A program made the translations under genes and the position numbers. A stretch of DNA of 41,055 nt from Bacteroidales bacterium (GTDB lineage Bacteria > Bacteroidota > Bacteroidia > Bacteroidales > UBA3663). Positions 8,415 through 15,884 of this stretch are shown here, one piece after another. How positions within the stretch are numbered: the first letter of the stretch is position 1; the number at the start of each line of letters is the position of its first letter. The notes below the pieces were generated by a model that saw nothing but the letters and a program-made list of their open reading frames with translations, had not been told where the DNA came from and did not search any database. Location: the NCBI GenBank assembly GCA_004557315.1, contig SFEH01000007.1, forward strand, positions 1 through 41,055, read 5' to 3'.

Positions 8415-9074
8415 ATGTTTCAAGAACTCGACCAATCGCTGATACTCCTACTCAACTACGACGGAGGCGCGTGGACAGACTGGTTCTGGTACACCTTCAG
8501 TGGCAAATTCATCTGGATTGGAGTCTATGTCATCATACTCCTCACATTCTTCAAGTCGTGCAAGACCGACAGCAAGCTGAATGTCAAGGCATTGCTCTGG
8601 CTCGTCTTGTGTACGGCAATGATTATCGTGCTTGCCGACCAGATATCGTCGGGACTCATCAAGCACCTTGTCGCCCGACCTCGTCCTTCCCACAATCCTG
8701 CCATCGAAGGTCTTCTCCACTATGTCAATGGCTATCGTGGCGGTGCCTATGGCTTCGTGTCGTCACATGCTGCCAACTCCATCGGTCTTGCCCTGTGGCT
8801 CTGCCTTCTGTTCCGTGGCAAGGTCTTCCGCACCACCATCATCCTTTGGTCGCTTCTCACTTGCTACAGCCGCATCTACCTCGGAGTCCATTACGTCGGT
8901 GACATCGTCGGCGGACTCTGTGTTGGCATCGTCTGTGCCCTAATGGTTCATTATTGCTATCGTCGCTTCGTGCGCCCTTCGCAGCAGATACCTATACAGA
9001 CAAAAGAACCATGGCTTATCATCAGTGCGATAATAGCCACGGTCATATATATCGGAACGAGTTATTTCTTCTGA
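8415..9074 (+). CDS. PAP2-family membrane phosphatase
   Basis: This 219-residue membrane protein has the three PAP2 motifs: K-x4-RP around residues 83-89 (KHLVARPRP), SSHA at 116-119 replacing the usual PSGH, and SR-x5-H-x3-D with Ser152, Arg153, His159 and Asp163. Five or six hydrophobic segments place the active site at the periplasmic face. Family members dephosphorylate undecaprenyl diphosphate or phospholipids. Neighbouring envelope genes favour undecaprenyl recycling, but the substrate is inferred. The leader holds the octamer repeat array. It converges on the FAD dehydrogenase gene with a 26-bp gap and no obvious terminator. Confidence 0.88.
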   Translation: MFQELDQSLILLLNYDGGAWTDWFWYTFSGKFIWIGVYVIILLTFFKSCKTDSKLNVKALLWLVLCTAMIIVLADQISSGLIKHLVARPRPSHNPAIEGLLHYVNGYRGGAYGFVSSHAANSIGLALWLCLLFRGKVFRTTIILWSLLTCYSRIYLGVHYVGDIVGGLCVGIVCALMVHYCYRRFVRPSQQIPIQTKEPWLIISAIIATVIYIGTSYFF

Positions 9075-9100
9075 TTGGTCGAAAACACTGTCTCCACTTT

Positions 9101-10720
9101 TCAGAAACATTGAGCAACGAGAGCCTCGGCACATCGTTCACCATCCATGGCAGCACTCACTATGCCGCCAGCAAAACCTGCGCCCTCTCCGCAAGGATAT
9201 AGCCCTGCGATGGTAGGGTGAACGAGCAGTTCGCGGTCGCGAGGGATGCGCACTGGCGAAGAGGTTCGTGTCTCGCTCGCAATGAGCATAGCCTCGTTGG
9301 TGAGGAAGCCTCGTGCATTGCGTCCGAACTTGTCGAGTCCTTCACGCAATCGGCTGCTGATGAACTTTGGCATCCAGAAATGCAAAGGCGAAGCAATGAC
9401 ACCTGGCGAATACGACGACTGTGGCAGATCGGACGAGAGTCGTCCTTTCACGAAGTCGAGCATTCTCTGGGCAGGAGCCACCTGCGTACGTCCTCCGTTG
9501 AGCCATGTCTGTCGCTCTATCTCCTCCTGCAATGCCATGATAGCCAATGGACTCTGCAGCACATCACCTTTCACCATGTCATTGTACCGTGCCTTCAACT
9601 CGCTTGTCTCAAGCGCAAACTGCCCAGAGGCGACATCTTCAGGACGGATCTCGACCACCATTGCCGAATTGGCCCAGCGCGAACCTCGCGACGAAGCCGA
9701 CATACCATTCACCACAACCTGCTCCGGACCCGTTGCCGATGGCACTACCACACCTCCAGGACACATACAGAAACTATACACACCTCGTCCCTCGGCTTGA
9801 GTCACAAAGCTGTATTCGGCTGCTGGCAGGTACTTGCCCCTGCCCTCGCGACTGTGATACTGTATCTGGTCGATGAGCTGCTGTGGGTGCTCAAGTCGCG
9901 CTCCGATGGCTATTCCCTTGGTCTCAATCGGGATGTTTTCGGTGAATAGCATGCGATAGACATCGCGTGCCGAATGGCCTGTTGCCAGAATCACAGGACC
10001 CGCGTACTCACGTCCATCGGCAGTCACCACTCCCATCACCTTGCCGTTGCCATCCATAAGCAGTCGGGTGACACGAGACTCGAAATGTATCTCACCGCCA
10101 CAGCGCAAGATCTCGTTGCGGATATTGGCAATGACAGCCGGCAAGCGGTCGGTGCCGATGTGAGGATGAGCGGCATTGAGAATACCCGACTCCGCACCAA
10201 ACTGACAGAGTCGCTCCAGTATGCCTTGCGAATTGCCACGCTTCTTGCTTCGCGTGAAGAGCTTGCCATCGCTGAAAGCACCTGCACCACCCTCTCCGAA
10301 ACAGAAGTTCGACTCCGGATCGACTTTCTGCTCACGAGTGATCAGAGCCACATCGCGCCGGCGGTCTGTCACGTTCTTGCCTCGTTCGAGCACTATTGGC
10401 TTGATGCCAAGCTCAATCAGTTTCAGGGCGGCGAACAGGCCACCAGGACCCAGGCCCACCACCACCGCCTGACGATCGCCCTTCACCTCGCGATATTCCT
10501 TCGGGGTAAACAGCTCCACAGGAGGATTCTCATTGATATAGACATCCACGTCAAGCTGTACCATGACCTGACGCTGACGGGCATCGATGCTTCGGTGTAT
10601 GGTGCGTATGCCACGGATAGCCTTTGGCGAAATGGCATTCTGCTGAGCAATCTCCTGCTCTAACTTCTGCTGATCAGCCCAAATCTCGGGCTTGACTCTG
10701 ATTCTTATATTCTTGATCAT
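9101..10720 (-). CDS. NAD(P)/FAD-dependent dehydrogenase (COG2509-type)
   Basis: The 539-residue protein has an N-terminal domain of about 80 residues and then a Rossmann FAD-binding motif GLGPGGLFAA with an acidic residue at the end of the next strand (VLERG). Later come FGEGGAGAFSDGKL and a C-terminal PCGEGAGFAGGI segment. This matches the large 'FAD-dependent dehydrogenase' family found across bacteria, whose substrate is unknown. Its start overlaps the radA stop by 4 bp (ATGA), so translation is probably coupled. A catalytic role cannot be named from sequence. Confidence 0.88.
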   Translation of the reverse strand: MIKNIRIRVKPEIWADQQKLEQEIAQQNAISPKAIRGIRTIHRSIDARQRQVMVQLDVDVYINENPPVELFTPKEYREVKGDRQAVVVGLGPGGLFAALKLIELGIKPIVLERGKNVTDRRRDVALITREQKVDPESNFCFGEGGAGAFSDGKLFTRSKKRGNSQGILERLCQFGAESGILNAAHPHIGTDRLPAVIANIRNEILRCGGEIHFESRVTRLLMDGNGKVMGVVTADGREYAGPVILATGHSARDVYRMLFTENIPIETKGIAIGARLEHPQQLIDQIQYHSREGRGKYLPAAEYSFVTQAEGRGVYSFCMCPGGVVVPSATGPEQVVVNGMSASSRGSRWANSAMVVEIRPEDVASGQFALETSELKARYNDMVKGDVLQSPLAIMALQEEIERQTWLNGGRTQVAPAQRMLDFVKGRLSSDLPQSSYSPGVIASPLHFWMPKFISSRLREGLDKFGRNARGFLTNEAMLIASETRTSSPVRIPRDRELLVHPTIAGLYPCGEGAGFAGGIVSAAMDGERCAEALVAQCF

Positions 10721-12105
10721 TTGAACAGTAATCTAAATGCTTCATCGACTCTTGACACAGGGCAGACTTGAATCCTCAACTTCTTCACGTCGAGCGACTT
10801 CAGCGATATGTTAGGAATCAGTATTCGGTTGAAACCGAGTTTCTCTGCCTCCATGATGCGTTGCTCAATGCGCGACACAGGACGTATCTCGCCCGACAGG
10901 CCTATCTCGCCTGTCATACATGTCTGCATGTCAATGGCCATGTCCATATTGCTCGATATTATCGCCGAAATCACCGCAAGGTCCATCGCTGGGTCATTGA
11001 CCTTCAATCCTCCCGCAATGTTGAGGAACACGTCTTTCTGTCCGAGCTTGAATCCCACTTTCTTCTCCAGTACGGCAAGCAGCATGTTGAGTCGGCGACT
11101 GTCGAAGCCTGTGGTCGAACGCATTGGGGTGGCATAGGCCGACGTGCTCACAAGACTCTGTGTCTCAATCAGGAACGGACGCATACCCTCGATGGCAGCA
11201 GCAATAGCCACTCCGCTCAATCCCTGATGCTGGGTCGAAAGCAGAAGTTCCGACGGATTGGTGACCTGACGCAAGCCAGTGCCGAGCATCTCATATATGC
11301 CAAGTTCGCTGGTCGAGCCAAAGCGGTTCTTGATAGCACGCAGGATGCGGTACATGTAATGCTGGTCACCCTCAAACTGTATCACCGTATCGACAATGTG
11401 TTCCAGAACCTTCGGACCTGCCAAGCTGCCTTCCTTGGTGATATGGCCAATGAGGATGATAGGAGTGCCGCTTTCCTTGGCGAACTTCAGTATGCGTGCA
11501 GCACATTCCCTCACCTGGCCCACCGATCCCGCTGCTGACTCAAGGTCATCGGTCGCAATGGTCTGGATGGAGTCGATCACTACGAGGTCGGGCTCTACAT
11601 TGGCAATGTGAACAAAGATGTCGTCTAGATTGGTCTCGCATACGATGAAGCAGTTGTCGTTATACTGCTCGTTGCTTGCCAGACGCTGGGCACGCAGCTT
11701 GAGCTGATAGGCCGACTCCTCGCCCGACACATACAGCACCTTGCGGTCGGTGAGGTTCATGACGGTCTGCAGCACGAGCGTCGATTTGCCGATGCCAGGG
11801 TCACCGCCAAGCAGCACCATCGAGCCAGGCACAAGTCCACCGCCGAGCACACGGTTCAGCTCCTGGTCGTGCATGTCGATGCGCCTCTCTTCGGTCGCCT
11901 CTATCTCCTTCAGCATGCGCGGACGTTCCTTCTGACCCGGTAGGGTGAGAGCTCCCGAGTGAGTGGCACGGCTCTTACCTTTCTTACCTGTCGCCACCGA
12001 TTCCTCTACACACGTTCCCCACTCTCCGCACGACGGACAGCGTCCGAACCATTTCGGTTCCTCACATCCGCATGAATTGCAGAAATATGCAGTCTTCTGT
12101 TTCAT
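10717..12105 (-). CDS. radA: DNA repair protein RadA
   Basis: RadA is a RecA-like ATPase that promotes branch migration during recombination. The 462-residue protein has the N-terminal zinc finger (Cys9, Cys12, Cys23, Cys26), Walker A GGDPGIGKST (about 100-109), the diagnostic KNRFG motif (near 258) and a C-terminal Lon-like domain. Length is standard. It starts 7 bp after the CPBP protease gene and overlaps the FAD dehydrogenase gene by 4 bp, so the three probably share a transcript. Confidence 0.97.
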   Translation of the reverse strand: MKQKTAYFCNSCGCEEPKWFGRCPSCGEWGTCVEESVATGKKGKSRATHSGALTLPGQKERPRMLKEIEATEERRIDMHDQELNRVLGGGLVPGSMVLLGGDPGIGKSTLVLQTVMNLTDRKVLYVSGEESAYQLKLRAQRLASNEQYNDNCFIVCETNLDDIFVHIANVEPDLVVIDSIQTIATDDLESAAGSVGQVRECAARILKFAKESGTPIILIGHITKEGSLAGPKVLEHIVDTVIQFEGDQHYMYRILRAIKNRFGSTSELGIYEMLGTGLRQVTNPSELLLSTQHQGLSGVAIAAAIEGMRPFLIETQSLVSTSAYATPMRSTTGFDSRRLNMLLAVLEKKVGFKLGQKDVFLNIAGGLKVNDPAMDLAVISAIISSNMDMAIDMQTCMTGEIGLSGEIRPVSRIEQRIMEAEKLGFNRILIPNISLKSLDVKKLRIQVCPVSRVDEAFRLLFK

Positions 12106-12112
12106 CGCCCTT

Positions 12113-12946
12113 TCACAGTTTTTTGTTTCTACACATTAATAATATAATAATAGCCGACATAACGACCGAAGCGACAATCACCGGCCATGAGAATGTCAGT
12201 TTGCTCTGATTGAGCAGGTTCTCTACACCCGCCTCTCCTGCGCTCATCTCATATTGTGCAAGCGCCACCGCATTGTTGGTGGCATGAGCCAAGATTGGAG
12301 CCCACAGAGTACCCGTCCAGAACAGAATGTAGCAGAACAGCGTGCCGAGCACCCATCGAGGGATGAAGCCGAGAGGATCGAAATGAACGATGCTGAATAT
12401 CATACCCACCAATATTGCCGTCCAATGTCGGTTCAGGCGCGTAAGCTCAAAACACTTGACCAATGCACCACGAAACAGCGTTTCTTCGGCAATAGCCGTC
12501 GCTACAGCCATCAGCATCACTAACTCTACCATTCCGCCAATTCCGCCCACCGAAAGCAGCTTGCTCACGGCAGCAATGTTCTCGGTGCGCATCTGCATGG
12601 CAAGCGTGCGCAAGGCTTCAGGCATAGACATCGTATAATTGAACACAGTGAGCATATCCATCGCAGGAACCGACACCACCATCAGCACCAATGTCAGCAG
12701 CAGATGCTTCCATCGGCATGTCATAAGGCAGAAAGTGCGAAAAGGGTTCTTGCCGAAACGCATCCTGTACCAGAAAAGAGCAGGCACGAGCATCACAAGA
12801 ATGGTCTGCAACCATTGTGTGACATGCATCCTCACCACATCCGAGCCGATAGGCAGAAACGACAACACCGTCGTCATGATGCCTATGCCAATGAAGATGC
12901 AGATCAGCAAGAGCCAGATTTCTTTCCAAAAACTTCTATTTTGCAT
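12113..12946 (-). CDS. CPBP-family intramembrane metalloprotease
   Basis: This 277-residue polytopic membrane protein has the CPBP (Abi/CAAX protease) motifs: EETLFRG with Glu154, Glu155 and Arg159, a second-motif histidine in IVHFD (His188), and HATNN near residue 221. The family cleaves substrates within the membrane. Bacterial targets are mostly unknown. It heads the CPBP-radA-FAD gene set. Upstream on the minus strand a TATATTTG box (12976-12969) lies about 23 bp before the start codon, but I found no well-spaced -33 element. Confidence 0.88.
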   Translation of the reverse strand: MQNRSFWKEIWLLLICIFIGIGIMTTVLSFLPIGSDVVRMHVTQWLQTILVMLVPALFWYRMRFGKNPFRTFCLMTCRWKHLLLTLVLMVVSVPAMDMLTVFNYTMSMPEALRTLAMQMRTENIAAVSKLLSVGGIGGMVELVMLMAVATAIAEETLFRGALVKCFELTRLNRHWTAILVGMIFSIVHFDPLGFIPRWVLGTLFCYILFWTGTLWAPILAHATNNAVALAQYEMSAGEAGVENLLNQSKLTFSWPVIVASVVMSAIIILLMCRNKKL

Positions 12947-13036
12947 ACTTTATTTCTTTTTCACCGTGCAAATATACGAAAAAAGAAATAAAACGACACC
13001 AATAAGCAAAAAAATATAAAAAAACTTGTAATAAAA

Positions 13037-13068
13037 TTTGGAAGGATAACTGATTTTTCATATCTTTG
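13037..13068 (+). promoter_or_regulatory. tRNA-Leu promoter
   Basis: TTTG at 13037-13040, 20 bp, then TATCTTTG at 13061-13068: a full match to the Bacteroidetes vegetative promoter. Transcription would start near 13075, about 53 nt before the mature tRNA. Confidence 0.8.
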
Positions 13069-13127
13069 CACCCGCAATTCAGGATATCATGCACGTCTTG
13101 AGTTGAGTTTCCACTGAAACGCATCCA

Positions 13128-13209
13128 GCCCGGGTGGCGAAATTGGTAGACGCGTACGTTTCAGGTGCGTATGGTGCATGCCATACGGGTTCGAGTCCCG
13201 TCTCGGGCA
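13128..13209 (+). tRNA. tRNA-Leu (anticodon CAG)
   Basis: The sequence folds as a class II tRNA. The acceptor stem GCCCGGG pairs with CUCGGGC (one G-U pair). A D-arm follows, then an anticodon stem TACGT/GCGTA around the loop TTCAGGT (anticodon CAG, reading CUG). There is a long variable arm (ATGG/CCAT) and a T-arm ACGGG-TTCGAGT-CCCGT. The long variable arm and anticodon identify leucine. The bases after the discriminator A are CA, so the 3' CCA is not fully encoded and must be added after transcription. Confidence 0.95.
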
Positions 13210-13210
13210 C

Positions 13211-13248
13211 AGGAGTGAAAGCCAGTCATGGTTTCACTCCTTTTTTTT
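13211..13248 (+). terminator. Intrinsic terminator of tRNA-Leu
   Basis: GGAGTGAAA (13212-13220) pairs perfectly with TTTCACTCC (13232-13240) and is followed by eight T residues, two bases after the tRNA end. Confidence 0.9.
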
Positions 13249-13255
13249 GTTCCAT

Positions 13256-13495
13256 TTAATAAGAGTAGATCGGGCCATCGCCTCCATCCTGAATCCACAT
13301 GCCGTGGCTGTCGGTACAGTGGTCGTGGATCTTCTGCTTCACCTCGATATTGAGAGGCAGCCACACGTCGGTGCAGTTAGGATACAATCCCTGCTTTGGG
13401 TCCTTACCTTCCTTCAAGAGCACCTTGCATGAGATGTGCTCCTTCTGTTTCACGCTCAATGAGCAAAACCAGTTGTCGAGTTCTAATGTAGTCAT
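13256..13495 (-). CDS. Small conserved-looking hypothetical protein (79 aa)
   Basis: This is a 79-residue soluble frame with three cysteines, ending HGMWIQDGGDGPIYSY. It has no signal peptide and no motif I recognise. Support: an ATG start, balanced composition, a TATATTTG box (13567-13560 on the minus strand) about 65 bp upstream of the start, and a stop placed just before the tRNA terminator. No other frame explains this stretch. Function is unknown. Confidence 0.6.
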   Translation of the reverse strand: MTTLELDNWFCSLSVKQKEHISCKVLLKEGKDPKQGLYPNCTDVWLPLNIEVKQKIHDHCTDSHGMWIQDGGDGPIYSY

Positions 13496-13642
13496 AATAT
13501 TAAATAATGTTTATTGTTCCCATTTTACACAAAAACAGATATTAGCTATCTTTCGGATGCAAATATAGCAAGTATTTTGAAATAATTTATGTTTTTTCAA
13601 AAATTTTTACTAATTTTGCATTCGAAAATTCATAAAACAGCT

Positions 13643-14020
13643 ATGGCAATAACAGAAGGACTAACATATACAAGTACTCTGACCGTAAAGGAAGAGCATC
13701 TTGCGAGTCATGTCGGCAGTGGCGACCTCGATGTATTCGCTACTCCAATGATGATGGCTCTGATGGAGAATGCAGCAATGCTTTCTGTCGCTCCCGACCT
13801 CGAAGAAGGACAATCGACCGTGGGAGGAATGATCTCATCGTCGCACATCAAGCCTACAGGACTGGGTAAGACAGTCAGCGCTACGGCCGTGCTCACCAAG
13901 GTCGATGGCAGGAAACTTTATTTCAAGGTCACTGCAGCCGACGAAGAGGGCGCGATAGGCGAAGGAGAGCATCTCCGTTTCATCATCTCGAAAGAGAAGT
14001 TCATGAGTAAAGTTAAATAA
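13643..14020 (+). CDS. FlK-like hotdog-fold thioesterase
   Basis: The 125-residue product resembles the thioesterase family that includes fluoroacetyl-CoA thioesterase FlK. The catalytic-triad positions appear conserved as Thr34 and Glu42 in TPMMMALMEN and His68 in SSSHIKP. I chose the ATG at 13643 because upstream codons from 13589 encode a Phe/Lys-rich stretch unlike the family and overlap a likely TAATTTTG -7 box at 13611-13618. It probably hydrolyses a small acyl-CoA; fluoroacetate specificity should not be assumed. A HAD hydrolase follows 15 bp downstream. Confidence 0.85.
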   Translation: MAITEGLTYTSTLTVKEEHLASHVGSGDLDVFATPMMMALMENAAMLSVAPDLEEGQSTVGGMISSSHIKPTGLGKTVSATAVLTKVDGRKLYFKVTAADEEGAIGEGEHLRFIISKEKFMSKVK

Positions 14021-14035
14021 TGTAGCTGACGGGAT

Positions 14036-14644
14036 ATGATAAAGAATCTGATATTCGACTTCGGAAAAGTCCTCGTTGACTACGATTTCCTTGATTTTTT
14101 TGCCAAGATCATTCCTGACAAAGAGCGATGCTCGGCATTCGGTGCTCTGCTCAACACCGTGCATTTTGCCAATATCATCGACCGCGAAGAGCGTCCGTTC
14201 GAAGAGACGATGGAGGACTTCATCGGCCACCACAAGGAGTTTGAGAAAGAGATACGAGTGTTCATGGAGCACTATCCAGAAATCGTGAAGTGCGAGATGC
14301 CTGGCATGCGCGACCTGCTCACAAGGCTGAAGGCCGAAGGATTCAAGCTCTATGGCCTGACCAACTGGTGCAGCAAGGTGCATCTGACCATGCAACAGTT
14401 TGAGATATTCCGACTTCTCGACGGACAAGTCATCTCATCCGAGGAACACGTCATCAAGCCAGAACCAGAGATCTACAAGATACTGTTCGAGCGATTTGGT
14501 CTCAAGCCAGAGGAATGTGTCTTCACTGACGACCGCGCCGAGAACATCGCAGGTGGACGTGCCATGGGCATGGAAGGCATAGTGTTTGAGAATGCCGAGC
14601 AATACGAACGTGAATTACGCACCATCATTGCCTCTGCCCTATGA
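14036..14644 (+). CDS. HAD-superfamily hydrolase (subfamily IA)
   Basis: The 202-residue protein has HAD motif I as DFGKVLVD, with the nucleophile Asp8 and glycine at the usual second-aspartate position. This variant is common in the YihX/'DFGGVL' group. Motif II is LTNW, motif III is the lysine in KPEPEIY, and motif IV is FTDD. An alpha-helical cap is inserted after motif I. Members dephosphorylate sugar or nucleotide phosphates; the substrate here is unknown. Its TGA overlaps the next gene's ATG (ATGA), suggesting translational coupling to the permease. Confidence 0.88.
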   Translation: MIKNLIFDFGKVLVDYDFLDFFAKIIPDKERCSAFGALLNTVHFANIIDREERPFEETMEDFIGHHKEFEKEIRVFMEHYPEIVKCEMPGMRDLLTRLKAEGFKLYGLTNWCSKVHLTMQQFEIFRLLDGQVISSEEHVIKPEPEIYKILFERFGLKPEECVFTDDRAENIAGGRAMGMEGIVFENAEQYERELRTIIASAL

Positions 14645-15681
14645 AAAAGTCATCGTTAGGCAAATCTTTCCTGGGACGAATCATAGTGCGTGCCCTCTCT
14701 GCCATGGCACAGGGACTTTTTGCATCTCTCCTCATCGGCACTATCATCAAGACAATCGGTCAGCAGATGGGACTGCCATTGGTGGTCGAGGCAGGCTCAT
14801 TCGCCATGTCTATGGCTGGTCCTGCAATGGCCATTTCCATTGCCTATGCCATGCATGCCTCACCACTCGTCATCTTCTCGATGGCAGCCGTCGGGATGGC
14901 AGCCAACACCATGGGTGGAGCAGGCGGACCGCTTGCCGTCTTCGTCATCTCGCTTATTGCTACAGGCTTCGGCTATCTCGTGGGCGGACGCACCAAGATT
15001 GATATTCTCATCACACCACTCGTTACCATAGGAGTAGGCATTGCCATCTCCTACCTCATGGCACCTGCCATTGGTACTGCAGCCAGCAGTGTGGGCAACC
15101 TCATCATGTGGGCAACCACCCAGCAACCTTTCGTCATGGGCATATTAGTGTCGGTCATCGTTGGCATGGCACTCACCCTTCCTATCAGTTCGGCAGCAAT
15201 ATGTGCAGCCCTTGGGCTCACAGGTCTTGCTGGCGGAGCAGCTCTTGCGGGCTGTTGCGCACAGATGGTGGGTTTTGCCGTGATGAGCATCAACGAGAAC
15301 GGCATCAACGGACTTATCTCGCAAGGCTTGGGCACCAGCATGCTGCAGATGGGCAACATCGTGCGCAACCCTCGCATCTGGCTTCCTCCAATCATAGTGA
15401 GCGCCATCACCGGACCGCTCGCTACCTGTCTCTTCCATCTTGAGATGAATGGTCCTGCCATATCTTCAGGTATGGGTACATGCGGACTTGTGGGTCAGAT
15501 TGGTGTCTATACGGGCTGGATGAACGAGATTGCTGAAGGCTCACGCACCGCCATCACCACAAGTGACTGGACAGATCTAATACTTATCTCGGCAGTACTC
15601 CCAGCCATCCTCACCCCTCTCGTAGCTTTGGTATTTCGCCGCATGAGATGGATCAATAAGGGAGATCTCAAGATTGATTAA
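14641..15681 (+). CDS. PTS EIIC-like membrane permease (PTS_EIIC_2 family)
   Basis: This 346-residue membrane protein has about ten hydrophobic segments and glycine/alanine-rich loops (GMAANTMGGAGG, ALGLTGLAGGAALAG). It fits the PTS_EIIC_2 family (PF13303). No EIIA, EIIB, HPr or EI gene is nearby, and no fused IIB cysteine domain is visible. Phosphotransfer-coupled sugar uptake is therefore doubtful and the solute is unknown. It overlaps the HAD gene by 4 bp, which suggests a functional link between the two. Confidence 0.8.
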   Translation: MKKSSLGKSFLGRIIVRALSAMAQGLFASLLIGTIIKTIGQQMGLPLVVEAGSFAMSMAGPAMAISIAYAMHASPLVIFSMAAVGMAANTMGGAGGPLAVFVISLIATGFGYLVGGRTKIDILITPLVTIGVGIAISYLMAPAIGTAASSVGNLIMWATTQQPFVMGILVSVIVGMALTLPISSAAICAALGLTGLAGGAALAGCCAQMVGFAVMSINENGINGLISQGLGTSMLQMGNIVRNPRIWLPPIIVSAITGPLATCLFHLEMNGPAISSGMGTCGLVGQIGVYTGWMNEIAEGSRTAITTSDWTDLILISAVLPAILTPLVALVFRRMRWINKGDLKID

Positions 15682-15695
15682 TTGATTTTAACAAA

Positions 15696-15735
15696 TGTAA
15701 CAGAATTGTAACATCGCACAATTGTAAATGTAACA
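15696..15735 (+). promoter_or_regulatory. Candidate Pho-box-like direct repeats
   Basis: TGTAACA occurs at 15696-15702, 15707-15713 and 15729-15735, that is at spacings of 11 and 22 bp, on one face of the helix. A 7-bp repeat with an 11-bp period is the layout of PhoB-family operators. The copies lie upstream of and within the symporter promoter. The PhoB assignment is inference. Confidence 0.5.
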
Positions 15736-15752
15736 GATTTTTAATATCTTTG
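15722..15752 (+). promoter_or_regulatory. Na+/Pi symporter promoter
   Basis: TTG at 15722-15724, 20 bp, then TATCTTTG at 15745-15752. The predicted start near 15759 gives a leader of about 125 nt that contains the octamer array copy 2. Confidence 0.7.
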
Positions 15753-15770
15753 CAACTGATTATGTCAATA

Positions 15771-15867
15771 TAAGGCTATGAGGTTATTAGGTTATGAGGT
15801 TATTGGGAAGCTCCGCACTGTCTATCAAAACCTTAAGACCTCACGACCTTAAAACCTTAAAACCTAC
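15771..15867. repeat. Octamer array with inverted-repeat arms, copy 2
   Basis: AGGTTATT/AGGTTATG units form the left arm and ACCTTAAA-type units the right arm, all on an 8-bp period. The core is AGCTCCGCACTGTC, differing from copy 1 (8311-8409) by two bases over 14. The array sits between the promoter and the symporter start codon (17 bp away), so it would be transcribed as an imperfect hairpin leader. Confidence 0.75.
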
Positions 15868-15884
15868 AAAATATATTCAACACA

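Noticed and set aside
9218..10663. Long open frames on the plus strand opposite the FAD dehydrogenase gene
   Set aside because: They are antisense shadows of a GC-rich conserved gene. They show no domains, and have His/Arg/Ser-rich composition typical of such artefacts.
13161..13432. Short frames crossing tRNA-Leu
   Set aside because: They overlap a well-supported tRNA and its terminator.
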